Part shown: in pieces, positions 1 to 7,998 of the stretch
Layout of the letters: each line of letters starts with the position of its first letter
How positions within the stretch are numbered: the first letter of the stretch is position 1
NCBI GenBank assembly: GCA_021796135.1
Contig: JAJYOQ010000091.1
Span: 1 to 11,658, forward strand
DNA from: Bacteroidota bacterium
GTDB lineage: Bacteria > Bacteroidota > Ignavibacteria > Ignavibacteriales > Ignavibacteriaceae
DNA: 11,658 bases
Direction of reading: 5' to 3'
Notes under the pieces: generated by a model
Told to the model about the DNA's origin: nothing
Database searches by the model: none
What the model saw: the letters and a program-made list of their open reading frames with translations, nothing else
Translations under genes and position numbers: made by a program

Positions 1-9
1 ACGATAACT

Positions 10-414
10 TTAAATCAAAAAAGAAATTATTTTTTTTAAAGAGGCATCATTAGAATATTCTTTTACTAATAATAATCCGGAATTGCCGCCTCTAATCATT
101 GCGGAAATATTAGTCGCTTCACTGTTATATAATGCCAAAACCGGTATCTTAGCTTTATACAATGCAAAAGAAATTTCAAAACCAACACCGAGACTTGGTC
201 CCGATATTTCTGCTATCATTACTTTACTTTTTTTTATCCAGTTAATATCCCTTGTAAAAATCTGTTTATCGGTTAATTTCTTTTTTGATTTAAAGTTATC
301 GTTCAATTCGGTGAAACCAATATGCCCGAGAGAATTAATAATTGAAATTATATCTCTATAATAATCTTGAAAACGTGTATCACCCTTTATTGGTCCTGCA
401 CAATAGATATTCAT
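10..414 (-). CDS. DNPH1/RCL-like 2'-deoxynucleoside 5'-phosphate N-hydrolase
   Basis: This 134-residue protein belongs to the nucleoside 2-deoxyribosyltransferase superfamily. It most resembles the DNPH1/RCL branch, which hydrolyses the N-glycosidic bond of deoxynucleoside monophosphates to free base and deoxyribose 5-phosphate. Visible signatures are the N-terminal strand IYCAGPIKG (residues 3-11, phosphate/sugar loop), RDINWI (55-60) with Asp56, PSLGVGFE (73-80) whose Glu80 matches the catalytic glutamate, and SAMIRGG (104-110), which in DNPH1 contributes a serine across the dimer interface. Length is close to the bacterial and animal members. It is cytosolic, with no signal peptide. It lies 34 bases downstream of bshA on the same strand and is probably co-transcribed with it, although no functional link is known. 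A true deoxyribosyltransferase is the alternative; SLGVGFE plus SAMIRG favours the hydrolase. The stop codon is 9 bases from the window edge. Confidence 0.8.
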   Translation of the reverse strand: MNIYCAGPIKGDTRFQDYYRDIISIINSLGHIGFTELNDNFKSKKKLTDKQIFTRDINWIKKSKVMIAEISGPSLGVGFEISFALYKAKIPVLALYNSEATNISAMIRGGNSGLLLVKEYSNDASLKKIISFLI

Positions 415-448
415 TTAATAGTCTTATAAATATTCTTTTTACTTGCCT

Positions 449-1573
449 TTATGAGTTTAAAACATTTTCATAATGTTGTTCGTATATAGGAATAATCTTC
501 GATTTATCGAATAAATTTACAGCGCGATTCCTGGCATTTGTAGAAAATATTTGATATTTCTTATCATTTGATAATAAATCTATTACATACTTTGCCATTC
601 TATCGATATCTCCTATCTCAGCAATGAATCCGGTTTCATTATGCTTTACTAACTCTGGTAATCCGCCTACACTGGAAGCCACTACAGGTAGTCCGCAAGC
701 CATAGCTTCAAGCGCTGCGAGTCCGAAACTTTCGGATTGTGAAGGAATTAAAAATATATCAGCGGCGTTCAGCAATTCTACAAGCGCCTCCTGTTTGCCC
801 AAAAATTTTATGTGTTCGCAAAGATTTAATTCGCGGCATAATCTTTCGCACTCGGATCTGTCCGGTCCGTCTCCGACCAAAAGCAGTTTGGAAGGGATTT
901 CTTTCTGAACTTTTTCAAAAATGCGTATTGTATCCGGTACTCTTTTTACCGGTCGAAAATTTGAGGTGTGGATTAATACCTTTTCACCCTTTGGTGCAAC
1001 ATGATTTCTAAAGTTGCAGGCATTCTCGGGTTTGTAAAGATTTGTGTCAACAAAATTTGGGATAACATCAATCTCTTTTTCGATTGAATAATTGGTTGAT
1101 GTCTTTTCTTTCAAGAAACGCGACACTGCTGTTACGCTGTCGCTTTGCTCTATGCTAAATTTTACCAAAGGTAAAAACGAAGGCTCCAGTCCGATAAGAG
1201 TTATATCAGTACCGTGAAGTGTTGTCACTATTTTCAAATCTTGAGAGCCTTTTAGAATTTGTTTCGCTAAATAGGCACTGCTCGCATGAGGAATCGCATA
1301 ATGAACATGGAGCAAATCTAATTTTTCATATTTTGCTACTTCGGACATTTTACTTGCAAGTGCCAAACTATATAGCGGAAATTCAAATAATGGATAATTG
1401 GACATTTCAACTTCATGAAAAAAGATATTTTCGACATAATCAGTAAGTCTAAAAGGTATTGCATAACTAATAAAATGAATTTGATGCCCCTTTAGAGCTA
1501 AAGCTTTTCCAAGCTCAGTTGCTATTACTCCGCTTCCGCCGTAAGTGGGGTAGCAGGTTATTCCTATTTTCAT
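449..1573 (-). CDS. bshA: N-acetyl-alpha-D-glucosaminyl L-malate synthase BshA
   Basis: This is a GT4-family retaining glycosyltransferase (GT-B fold, 374 residues, the usual BshA length). It transfers GlcNAc from UDP-GlcNAc to L-malate, the first step of bacillithiol synthesis; Chlorobi-group relatives make N-methyl-bacillithiol. The N-terminus CYPTYGGSG (7-15) is characteristic of BshA. It is followed by HVHYAIPHA (89-97), TTLHGTD (117-123), SNFRPVKR (204-211), the donor-site GDGPD (234-238) and the EX7E motif ESFGLAALE (281-289), then MACGLPVVAS (291-300). The start at 1573 puts MKIGITCYP at the expected N-terminus. The enzyme is cytosolic. Neither bshB nor bshC is in the window, so the pathway is completed elsewhere. 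It is the first gene of a leftward pair with the DNPH1-like gene and faces the PfkB operon across a 125-base divergent spacer. Confidence 0.92.
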   Translation of the reverse strand: MKIGITCYPTYGGSGVIATELGKALALKGHQIHFISYAIPFRLTDYVENIFFHEVEMSNYPLFEFPLYSLALASKMSEVAKYEKLDLLHVHYAIPHASSAYLAKQILKGSQDLKIVTTLHGTDITLIGLEPSFLPLVKFSIEQSDSVTAVSRFLKEKTSTNYSIEKEIDVIPNFVDTNLYKPENACNFRNHVAPKGEKVLIHTSNFRPVKRVPDTIRIFEKVQKEIPSKLLLVGDGPDRSECERLCRELNLCEHIKFLGKQEALVELLNAADIFLIPSQSESFGLAALEAMACGLPVVASSVGGLPELVKHNETGFIAEIGDIDRMAKYVIDLLSNDKKYQIFSTNARNRAVNLFDKSKIIPIYEQHYENVLNS

Positions 1574-1627
1574 AGTTTCCTAATTTATGTAACTTTGATT
1601 TTATAATATTTTTTGTAAAAATATAGA

Positions 1628-1659
1628 CAAATTTACTAATAAGTATTGTTATACCTCAA
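1628..1659 (-). promoter_or_regulatory. Candidate bshA promoter (Bacteroidota-type)
   Basis: Reading leftward, TAAATTTG (1635 down to 1628) matches the Bacteroidota -7 consensus TAnnTTTG exactly. A TTG trinucleotide (1659-1657), 21 bases upstream, can serve as the -33 element. Transcription would begin about 48 bases before the bshA ATG. It lies in the 125-base divergent spacer 1574-1698. No matching pair was found for the rightward gene. AT-rich DNA yields such matches by chance, so this is tentative. Confidence 0.35.
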
Positions 1660-1698
1660 TGAATAATCCAAATATTGAAATTATAATCATTTAAGGAC

Positions 1699-2586
1699 AT
1701 GAAATATTTAATTATCGGACATTCGGTCGAAGATCATATTCACTACAACGGTAAAAATTTAATTAAACCGGGAGGAATTTTCTACTCTGCTCTTTCATTA
1801 CTTAATTTCAATGATGATGAGGATGAGATATTTCTAAATACATACATTCAAAAAGATAATTATAATCTTTTTTTAGATGTTTATGAAAAGTTTGATAAAA
1901 AATACATAACGTCTGTGGAAAGAATCCCAAAGGTTTATTTAAATGTTCATGACAATAAAGAACGAGGAGAAACATATGAAAATATTACTGCTAATTTAGA
2001 AATAAAAGCAGACAACCTAAATGATTTTGACGGAATTTTCATAAACATGATTACCGGTTTTGATGTTTCCCTTGAGCAGCTTAAGCAAATTAGAAAGAAT
2101 TATAAAGGAACAATATTTTTAGACGTTCATACATTATCAAGAGGTCTTGATGAAAATTATCGACGAAATTTCAGAATAATACCGCAATTTAACGAATGGG
2201 CTGAGTCAATTGATATTCTGCAGGCAAATGAAAATGAAATAAAAACTCTTTTTAATATAGAAGATGAGTTGTCAATTGTAAAAAAAATTCTTGATTGCGG
2301 GGTCAAAATATTTATCCTAACCAAAGGTGAAAAAGGTGCCCGTATTTTTTCTCTTCGAAAAAGAGAAATTATTTCTATGTTTGTACCGGCAATTAAAGTG
2401 GAAATTAAAAACAAAATCGGATGCGGTGATGTTTTTGGGTCAGTATTTTTTTATTCTTATATTAAAACAAAAAATATAGGAAATGCGCTGAGACTGGCAA
2501 ATATTGCTGCCGGCTGTTCGGTTTTATACGATGAAGTAAATAAATATGAGAATTTAAAAAAAGATGTTTTCACACGATATAATTAA
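1699..2586 (+). CDS. PfkB-family carbohydrate/nucleoside kinase
   Basis: This 295-residue ribokinase-fold kinase should phosphorylate a sugar or nucleoside hydroxyl with ATP. The N-terminal glycine/aspartate strand LIIGHSVEDHI (4-14) and PGG (24-26) form the substrate pocket. LTKGEKGARIF (207-217) is the family's strand-turn before the ATP site, and GCGDVFGSVF (241-250) is PfkB signature 2 with catalytic base Asp244. The consensus there is GAGDxFxGG, so the Ala-to-Cys change and the loss of the second glycine mark a divergent member. I cannot assign the substrate. No signal peptide is seen, so it is cytosolic. An AAGGA at 1693-1697 is only one base from the ATG, too close for a normal ribosome binding site. 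It is the first gene of a three-gene rightward set; its last 23 bases overlap the next gene. Confidence 0.82.
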   Translation: MKYLIIGHSVEDHIHYNGKNLIKPGGIFYSALSLLNFNDDEDEIFLNTYIQKDNYNLFLDVYEKFDKKYITSVERIPKVYLNVHDNKERGETYENITANLEIKADNLNDFDGIFINMITGFDVSLEQLKQIRKNYKGTIFLDVHTLSRGLDENYRRNFRIIPQFNEWAESIDILQANENEIKTLFNIEDELSIVKKILDCGVKIFILTKGEKGARIFSLRKREIISMFVPAIKVEIKNKIGCGDVFGSVFFYSYIKTKNIGNALRLANIAAGCSVLYDEVNKYENLKKDVFTRYN

Positions 2587-3478
2587 AAAAAGAGTTCTTT
2601 TAATTGGTGCTAATGGAATGCTGGGTCTGCGCATTGTTGAATTCTTTTCCCGTAAGCAAAATATTCAGCTTCTTTGCTGCTCGGTTGAAGAACAGCCTTT
2701 TTTTGAAAATGCTGATTACATATCATGTGATATTTCCAAAAGAGATGAAATTAAAAAGGTAATCTTTGATTTTTATCCGGATGTTATCATTAATGCGGCT
2801 GCATATACTAACGTTGATAAGAGCGAATCGGAACGCGAATTAGCTTGGAAGATTAATGTAAAAGGCGTTGAATATCTTGCTGAATCCGCACGTATAATAG
2901 ATGCGCATCTGATTCATATATCTTCAGATTATGTTTTTGACGGAAAATCCGGTCCTTATAATGAAAATGAAAAACCCAACCCTTTAGGATATTATGGCAG
3001 GACAAAACTGGCAAGCGAAAATGCTTTGAGAATTTCCGGCTCAATAAATACAATAATCCGCACTAATGTTTTATACGGAATTGCTTCGAAAAGCCGCCCA
3101 GACTTCGTGCGCTGGGTGGTTCAGTCATTAAGAGAAAATAAAGAAATTAGAATCGTAATCGATCAAATCAATAATCCTACATTTATTGATGATCTGGTGC
3201 AGGCAATTAATAAAATAATTGATTTTAATAAAACAGGGATCTTTAATATTGGCGGTAAAATATTTCTTTCTAGATATGACTTTACCTTAATGATAGCAGA
3301 TTATTTTAATCTTAACCGAAGTTTGATTCTTCCGATTACAACCGAAGAACTTCATCAGCCTGCTAAACGCCCTTTGAAATCGGGTCTAATCATTTTAAAA
3401 GCTGAAACCGAAATCGGTTATAAACCAAGCACGATCATTGAATCACTTGCAATTATGAAAAAAGAGCTCTCACTGTGA
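2564..3478 (+). CDS. RmlD-like dTDP-4-dehydrorhamnose reductase / sugar-nucleotide reductase
   Basis: This extended short-chain dehydrogenase has 304 residues, close to the 290-300 typical of RmlD. It shows the Rossmann motif GANGMLG (15-21), NAAAYTNVDKSE (77-88), ISSDYVFDG (119-127) and the catalytic YGRTK (Tyr144, Lys148). The C-terminal QPAKRPLKSGL (265-275) resembles the RmlD substrate-loop motif. RmlD reduces dTDP-4-dehydro-6-deoxy-L-mannose to dTDP-L-rhamnose with NAD(P)H. No rmlA, rmlB or rmlC lies here, so the exact substrate is open and a related sugar-nucleotide reductase is possible. The ATG at 2564 lies inside the kinase gene and leaves nine residues before the first strand. Its end overlaps the next start as GTGA. 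These overlaps imply translational coupling. Confidence 0.82.
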   Translation: MFSHDIIKKRVLLIGANGMLGLRIVEFFSRKQNIQLLCCSVEEQPFFENADYISCDISKRDEIKKVIFDFYPDVIINAAAYTNVDKSESERELAWKINVKGVEYLAESARIIDAHLIHISSDYVFDGKSGPYNENEKPNPLGYYGRTKLASENALRISGSINTIIRTNVLYGIASKSRPDFVRWVVQSLRENKEIRIVIDQINNPTFIDDLVQAINKIIDFNKTGIFNIGGKIFLSRYDFTLMIADYFNLNRSLILPITTEELHQPAKRPLKSGLIILKAETEIGYKPSTIIESLAIMKKELSL

Positions 3479-5304
3479 AAAAAAACTTTTATTTCGTTTT
3501 ATTAATCATCATATATTTTTCATCTATGAATTTTTCCCAAGACATATTTCCCGAATGGGCTAAAGGAATTGTATGGTATCAAATATTCCCCGAACGGTTT
3601 TCTGACGGCGATATCAAAAATGATTCATCTTTAATAGATAAAATAAAATTAGAATCGAGAATAAATATTCCTGATTGGCATGTCACCAAATGGACTAGTA
3701 ATTGGTTTGAAATCCCTGATTGGGCTCATCAGCAAGGAGCTTCATATCGCCGTTATTTAGGTTTAAGAAGATACGGCGGCGATATACAGGGTATTATTGA
3801 TCATTTAGATTATTTGAAAAATTTAGGGATAGGAGCCATCTACCTTAATCCAATCTTTGATGCTGTATCTCTTCATAAATATGACGGATCAACTTACCAC
3901 CATATTGACGTTAATTTTGGTCCTGATCCGGAAGGCGATAAAAAATTAATAGCGTCTGAAAATCCCGATGATCCATCAACATGGGTGTGGACTTCTGCAG
4001 ATAAGTTATTCTTAAAACTTATAAAAGAAGTTCATGAGCGCGGGATGAAAATTATAATTGACGGAGTATTTAATCATACCGGAACTCATTTTTGGGCTTT
4101 TCAAGATATCGTTAAAAATGAAGATAATTCAAATTACAAAAATTGGTATGAAATAAAATCCTTCGGAAATGAGAATAATGAAAATAGAAATCTCGACTAT
4201 AAATGCTGGTCTGGTGTAAAATCCCTGCCTATATTCAATCGTACGGAAAATAATCTTTACCCGGATGTAGCTAAATATATTTTTAATGCTACTCGTAGGT
4301 GGATGATGCCTGATGGAAACATTAAGGACGGCATTGACGGTTGGCGTCTTGACGTAGCAAACGAAGTTCCTTTCGGCTTTTGGAAGGATTGGAGCAAATA
4401 CGTAAAAAGTATAAACCCGCAAGCAATAATTATAGCCGAGCTTTGGAATTTATCCCCCCAATATATTACTGGAAATGGTCCTTTTGATGCATTGATGAAC
4501 TATAATTTTGCTTATGCCGTGAATAATTTCTTTGTAGCTCAAAAGAAAAGAATATCAGTTACCGAATTCGTCAATGAATTAAAAGAAATTGACAGAACTT
4601 ATCCGACAAATAATTTACTATTGCTTCAAAACCTAGTTGACAGCCACGATACCGAAAGAATATCTTCATTAATCGCAAACCCCGATAGGAAATTTGATAC
4701 TGATGCTAACCCTTCAAATCCGAATTATAATCCTGGTAAACCCTCTGAAAAAGATTATGAAAAACAGAAACTGATTTTAGCTTTTCAAATGACATACCGT
4801 GGAGCACCGATGATATATTACGGCGACGAAGTTGGTATGTGGGGTGCAGACGATCCCGATAACCGGAAACCTATGATTTGGGATAATCTTAAATATGATA
4901 ACGAAGTAATTACATCCGAATCAGGCTATAAAAAAGGACTCGGATCTTATAAAGTCGATCAAAATAAAAACCTTCTTTCATTTTATAAAAAACTAATTGC
5001 TATTAGAAATGACAGCAAAGCATTAAAAGAAGGCGGATTATCATTTATAAATGTGAACGATAAAGAGAATTCATTTGCATTCCGAAGAAATATTGGAAAA
5101 GAAACAGTTATAGCAGTATTTAATTTGGGTAAGGATTTTGTCAAGTTTGAGCTTCCTATTGAAGGGAATATGAATTCTTGTAAGGAATTAATTTCCGGCA
5201 AATATGAAAGATTAATTAATATGGGAAAAGAAGAAAAACAATTAGTAGTTCAAGCAGCCGGAAATTCAGTGAGAATTTATCAGTTAATAGAACAAAAGAA
5301 ATAA
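3475..5304 (+). CDS. Exported GH13 alpha-amylase-family glucanase (neopullulanase/cyclomaltodextrinase-like)
   Basis: This 609-residue protein should hydrolyse alpha-glucans or maltooligosaccharides. Residues 1-22 form a signal peptide (MKKN, hydrophobic FYFVLLIIIYF, cleavage likely around FS-QD), so it acts in the periplasm or outside. No type IX tail or lipobox is present. All GH13 regions are intact: DGVFNH (196-201), GWRLDVANE (289-297) with nucleophile Asp293, AELWN (321-325) with acid/base Glu322, and DSHDTE (389-394) with stabiliser Asp392. LPIFN (251-255) sits where neopullulanases carry MPKLN. VWYQIFPERFSDGD (33-46) is typical of the neopullulanase/cyclomaltodextrinase group, but the N-terminal CBM34 domain is absent. 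The start is GTG, overlapping the previous stop; the next Met (18) would destroy the signal peptide. Final specificity cannot be read from sequence. Confidence 0.88.
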   Translation: MKKNFYFVLLIIIYFSSMNFSQDIFPEWAKGIVWYQIFPERFSDGDIKNDSSLIDKIKLESRINIPDWHVTKWTSNWFEIPDWAHQQGASYRRYLGLRRYGGDIQGIIDHLDYLKNLGIGAIYLNPIFDAVSLHKYDGSTYHHIDVNFGPDPEGDKKLIASENPDDPSTWVWTSADKLFLKLIKEVHERGMKIIIDGVFNHTGTHFWAFQDIVKNEDNSNYKNWYEIKSFGNENNENRNLDYKCWSGVKSLPIFNRTENNLYPDVAKYIFNATRRWMMPDGNIKDGIDGWRLDVANEVPFGFWKDWSKYVKSINPQAIIIAELWNLSPQYITGNGPFDALMNYNFAYAVNNFFVAQKKRISVTEFVNELKEIDRTYPTNNLLLLQNLVDSHDTERISSLIANPDRKFDTDANPSNPNYNPGKPSEKDYEKQKLILAFQMTYRGAPMIYYGDEVGMWGADDPDNRKPMIWDNLKYDNEVITSESGYKKGLGSYKVDQNKNLLSFYKKLIAIRNDSKALKEGGLSFINVNDKENSFAFRRNIGKETVIAVFNLGKDFVKFELPIEGNMNSCKELISGKYERLINMGKEEKQLVVQAAGNSVRIYQLIEQKK

Positions 5305-5325
5305 ATTATCACGCTAATTCTTTTG
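5293..5325. terminator. Weak inverted repeat spanning two convergent stops
   Basis: CAAAAGAA (5293-5300) and TTCTTTTG (5318-5325) are perfect complements, 17 bases apart, and enclose the stop codons of the GH13 gene and the facing ligase gene. With only 4 bases between the two genes, any terminator must lie in coding sequence. The stem is short and AT-rich with no clear T-tract, so a bidirectional terminator is only a possibility. Confidence 0.25.
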
Positions 5326-7768
5326 ATAAATTTTGACGTACCTTGTTAACTAATGAATCGTAATTTTCTCCGCGCGGATAAACCGGTTTAAGGAATTTCA
5401 CACTAATCTTTTTCCAGGGTCTCGGTATTATACTTCCCCGCGGCAAAGCTTTATATGCACCTTCAATTAAAACTGGAACAACCGGAACATTTAATTCCTG
5501 ACTTAAAATTGCAAATGATTTCTTGAATTCACCGAGTGAACCTGTATGTGTTCGTGTACCTTCCGGGAAAATAATAATATTTTTACCCTTTCTTAATACT
5601 TCTGCTAACTTTTGAAGTGACTGTTTTAAATCACGATTTAAATCAACAATAATAACATTGTTCCTGTTTGCAAATGCTTTGACAAATCTGTTCCTCAAAT
5701 GTTTCTCTTTAGCATAAAAATAAGTGTTTTTCATAATTTTGTTTTTAAGGAAAACAGATACAAAAAGACCGTCAATAAAACTTTGATGATTCGGAGCAAT
5801 AATGAAAGGACTTTCCGGAAGGTTATCTTCTCCTTCTGCTTTTAGTCTAAAATATAATTTGAAGAATATCTTTGAAGCATTTTTAAATAAATTTTGAGTA
5901 AACCAGCTCCGCGGTAATTTCAAATCAACCTTTTCTTTGAAGATCTCTCCCCATTTAACTGTTTCAATACTTAATTTGTTTTTTTTCTCTTTCATAAATT
6001 GCGATAATTTTTCTACAGTTGGATGATATAAAAATGTTTCATCGCTTATTTTAATGCCGAATGTTGATTCTAGAAAAACTTGCAAATTAATTTTATCTAA
6101 TGAATCTAATCCCAGATCAATTTCAAAATGATCATCCGGAGCAACATTGCTTTTCTTTTGCTCACTTAAGAAATTTTTAATAACCTGATATTCTTCGAAT
6201 TGCGGTTCTTCTATAGATTTCTTCTTTATATTGCTTTGTTCATTTATTATTCCTGCTATTTTGAATCTTTGTATTTTACCTAGACGGGTTTTCGGCAATT
6301 CGTTTTTGGATAAAATAAATTTTGATATTTTTTTGTATTGAGGGGCAATACGATTGTACTTATCAATTACTTCCCATCGAAACATTTCTTCGAGATTATG
6401 GATTGATTTTTCATTAAGCAGTTTGAAGTCGGGGTAAATTGCAGCAGTTAAAATATCGTTTTGCATGAAAACGCCGACCTCAGAAACGAATTCGGATTGA
6501 GCTTTTATCTTATTTTCAATTTCTTCGGGATTAATGTTTTTGCCGTTTGAAAGTACTATGATTTCTTTCGATCGTCCCGTAATATGAATGAAACCCTCTT
6601 TATCCAAAAATCCTAAATCACCTGTATAAAGCCATCCGTCTCGGAGCACCTGCAAAGTTTCTTCAGGTCGATTGTAGTAACCTTGCATTATATTTCTTCC
6701 GCGTGCGGCAACTTCTCCATTTTTAATTTCAACTTTTAGACCAGGCAATACTTGTCCTGCCGATCCGATTTTCCATTTTCCGGGACGTGTAAATGTTATC
6801 ATCGGAGCAGCTTCTGTCATGCCGAATCCCTCTAGCATTTCAAAACCAAGAATCTTAAAATCTTTTGCCACATCTTCATCTAGTTTGGCTCCGCCGCATA
6901 CCATATATTCAATTTTTCCGCCGAATTTTTGATGCACTTTCTTGAAAATAAGTTTTGAAAAAGATTTCGAATTAATTATTCCGGCAAGTTTAAAAATGAA
7001 TTTCGTTAGGAATTTTTTATTAATCTGAGTCATTATTCCCTGACGAATAGCAGTATATAAACGCGGGACTCCGATAGTTATAGCAACTCCGTAATCTTTT
7101 AGAGTAGAGATAATATCTTCAGAATTTAAAGATGGAGATATTGCCACAGAACTTCCGATAAAAAGAGGAATCACCAAAGTACCCATTAATGGGAAAATAT
7201 GATGCAGCGGAAGAAGCATTAGTACTGTTCTATCTCTTGTATAAATATGAATGTCGTCGGATACCGCCTCAATATTAGCGAATAAGTTATCAAAAGAAAG
7301 CATAACTCCTTTTGGTTTTCCGGTTGTGCCGGAAGTATATATTATCACAGCGGTTTTATTAATATCAGAACAGACCAACTCTCCGGGCAGGTAATCCGTA
7401 TAACTATAATTTTGTTTCTCAAATACAATCATTTTAATTTCGTATTCAAGCAGTTTTTTTGCTTCATTGAAAGTCTCTAAAGTTTCAAGTGAACAGAATA
7501 TTATTTCCGGTTTGCAGTCGTTTAAAATAAATGCCACTTCATCAGCCATAGCCATAAAATCTACGGGTACAGCTATAGCATTATTTTCCCATGCAGAAAA
7601 AAATGCATAAGCCCACTCAGGTCTGTTCGGTGAAAATATCGCGATTTTTTCAACATTTGTATTATTATACAGAGAAGAATAATATTTAATATGCCTTAGA
7701 AGAATATTATAGCTAATTGGCTTTTTGTCCCAGAAAAAGGCAGCTTTATCGGATTGTTTTATATTCAA
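5309..7768 (-). CDS. Trifunctional acyl-AMP ligase / acyl carrier protein / PlsC acyltransferase fusion
   Basis: This 819-residue protein has three domains. Residues 1-505 are an ANL-family adenylating enzyme: YTSGTTGKPKG (144-154), GFGMTEA (314-320), YTGDLG (381-386), GRSKEII (398-404) and LPKTRLGKIQR (491-501) with catalytic Lys498. Residues 525-592 are a carrier domain, with LGLDSLDKI (552-560) giving phosphopantetheine Ser556. Residues 635-819 are a PlsC-type acyltransferase with NHQSFID (660-666) and FPEGTRT (734-740). Inferred route: a free fatty acid is adenylated, loaded on the built-in carrier and transferred to a lysophospholipid or similar acceptor, as Aas does in E. coli, where PlsC comes first and no carrier domain is present. 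No transmembrane segment is obvious. The only plausible start is TTG at 7768: the frame opens at a TAA about 20 codons upstream, and the first ATG (residue 72) is too late. Substrate and acceptor are unknown. Confidence 0.87.
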   Translation of the reverse strand: MNIKQSDKAAFFWDKKPISYNILLRHIKYYSSLYNNTNVEKIAIFSPNRPEWAYAFFSAWENNAIAVPVDFMAMADEVAFILNDCKPEIIFCSLETLETFNEAKKLLEYEIKMIVFEKQNYSYTDYLPGELVCSDINKTAVIIYTSGTTGKPKGVMLSFDNLFANIEAVSDDIHIYTRDRTVLMLLPLHHIFPLMGTLVIPLFIGSSVAISPSLNSEDIISTLKDYGVAITIGVPRLYTAIRQGIMTQINKKFLTKFIFKLAGIINSKSFSKLIFKKVHQKFGGKIEYMVCGGAKLDEDVAKDFKILGFEMLEGFGMTEAAPMITFTRPGKWKIGSAGQVLPGLKVEIKNGEVAARGRNIMQGYYNRPEETLQVLRDGWLYTGDLGFLDKEGFIHITGRSKEIIVLSNGKNINPEEIENKIKAQSEFVSEVGVFMQNDILTAAIYPDFKLLNEKSIHNLEEMFRWEVIDKYNRIAPQYKKISKFILSKNELPKTRLGKIQRFKIAGIINEQSNIKKKSIEEPQFEEYQVIKNFLSEQKKSNVAPDDHFEIDLGLDSLDKINLQVFLESTFGIKISDETFLYHPTVEKLSQFMKEKKNKLSIETVKWGEIFKEKVDLKLPRSWFTQNLFKNASKIFFKLYFRLKAEGEDNLPESPFIIAPNHQSFIDGLFVSVFLKNKIMKNTYFYAKEKHLRNRFVKAFANRNNVIIVDLNRDLKQSLQKLAEVLRKGKNIIIFPEGTRTHTGSLGEFKKSFAILSQELNVPVVPVLIEGAYKALPRGSIIPRPWKKISVKFLKPVYPRGENYDSLVNKVRQNLSKELA

Positions 7769-7870
7769 ATTATATATCCACTTTAAATTTTCATTACAAT
7801 AATACCAATATTAAACAAGTGATTAAAGGAGAAAAATTATATCATATCTGTGTAAATCTTAAAATTGAAC

Positions 7871-7898
7871 TTTTTACTTTTGCCTTTTTACTTTTTCC
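7871..7898 (+). repeat. 14-base tandem repeat in a pyrimidine tract
   Basis: TTTTTACTTTTGCC (7871-7884) is followed directly by TTTTTACTTTTTCC (7885-7898), 13 of 14 identical, and the pyrimidine-rich strand continues to about 7920. It lies in the 230-base divergent spacer 7769-7998. Apart from this tract I see no gene, strong hairpin or convincing promoter pair in the spacer. Confidence 0.6.
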
Positions 7899-7998
7899 TT
7901 GTTTTCTCCCCGTTTACTTTAAAAAAAATAAATCATATTTTTAATATTAGTTATCCTCAATTTAAAAGGGTTCTGAAAAATATTAAGCAAAGCAGATC

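Noticed and set aside
1590..1597. TAACTTTG as a -7 box for the kinase operon
   Set aside because: It has no TTG partner about 20 bases upstream and is about 100 bases from the gene start.
7875..7882. TACTTTTG, an exact match to the Bacteroidota -7 box
   Set aside because: It is part of the tandem pyrimidine repeat and has no TTG at a suitable distance upstream, so it is probably a composition effect.
7717..7944. 75-codon plus-strand frame running into the divergent spacer
   Set aside because: It starts inside the ligase gene, is antisense to it, and its second half is low-complexity translation of the pyrimidine tract.
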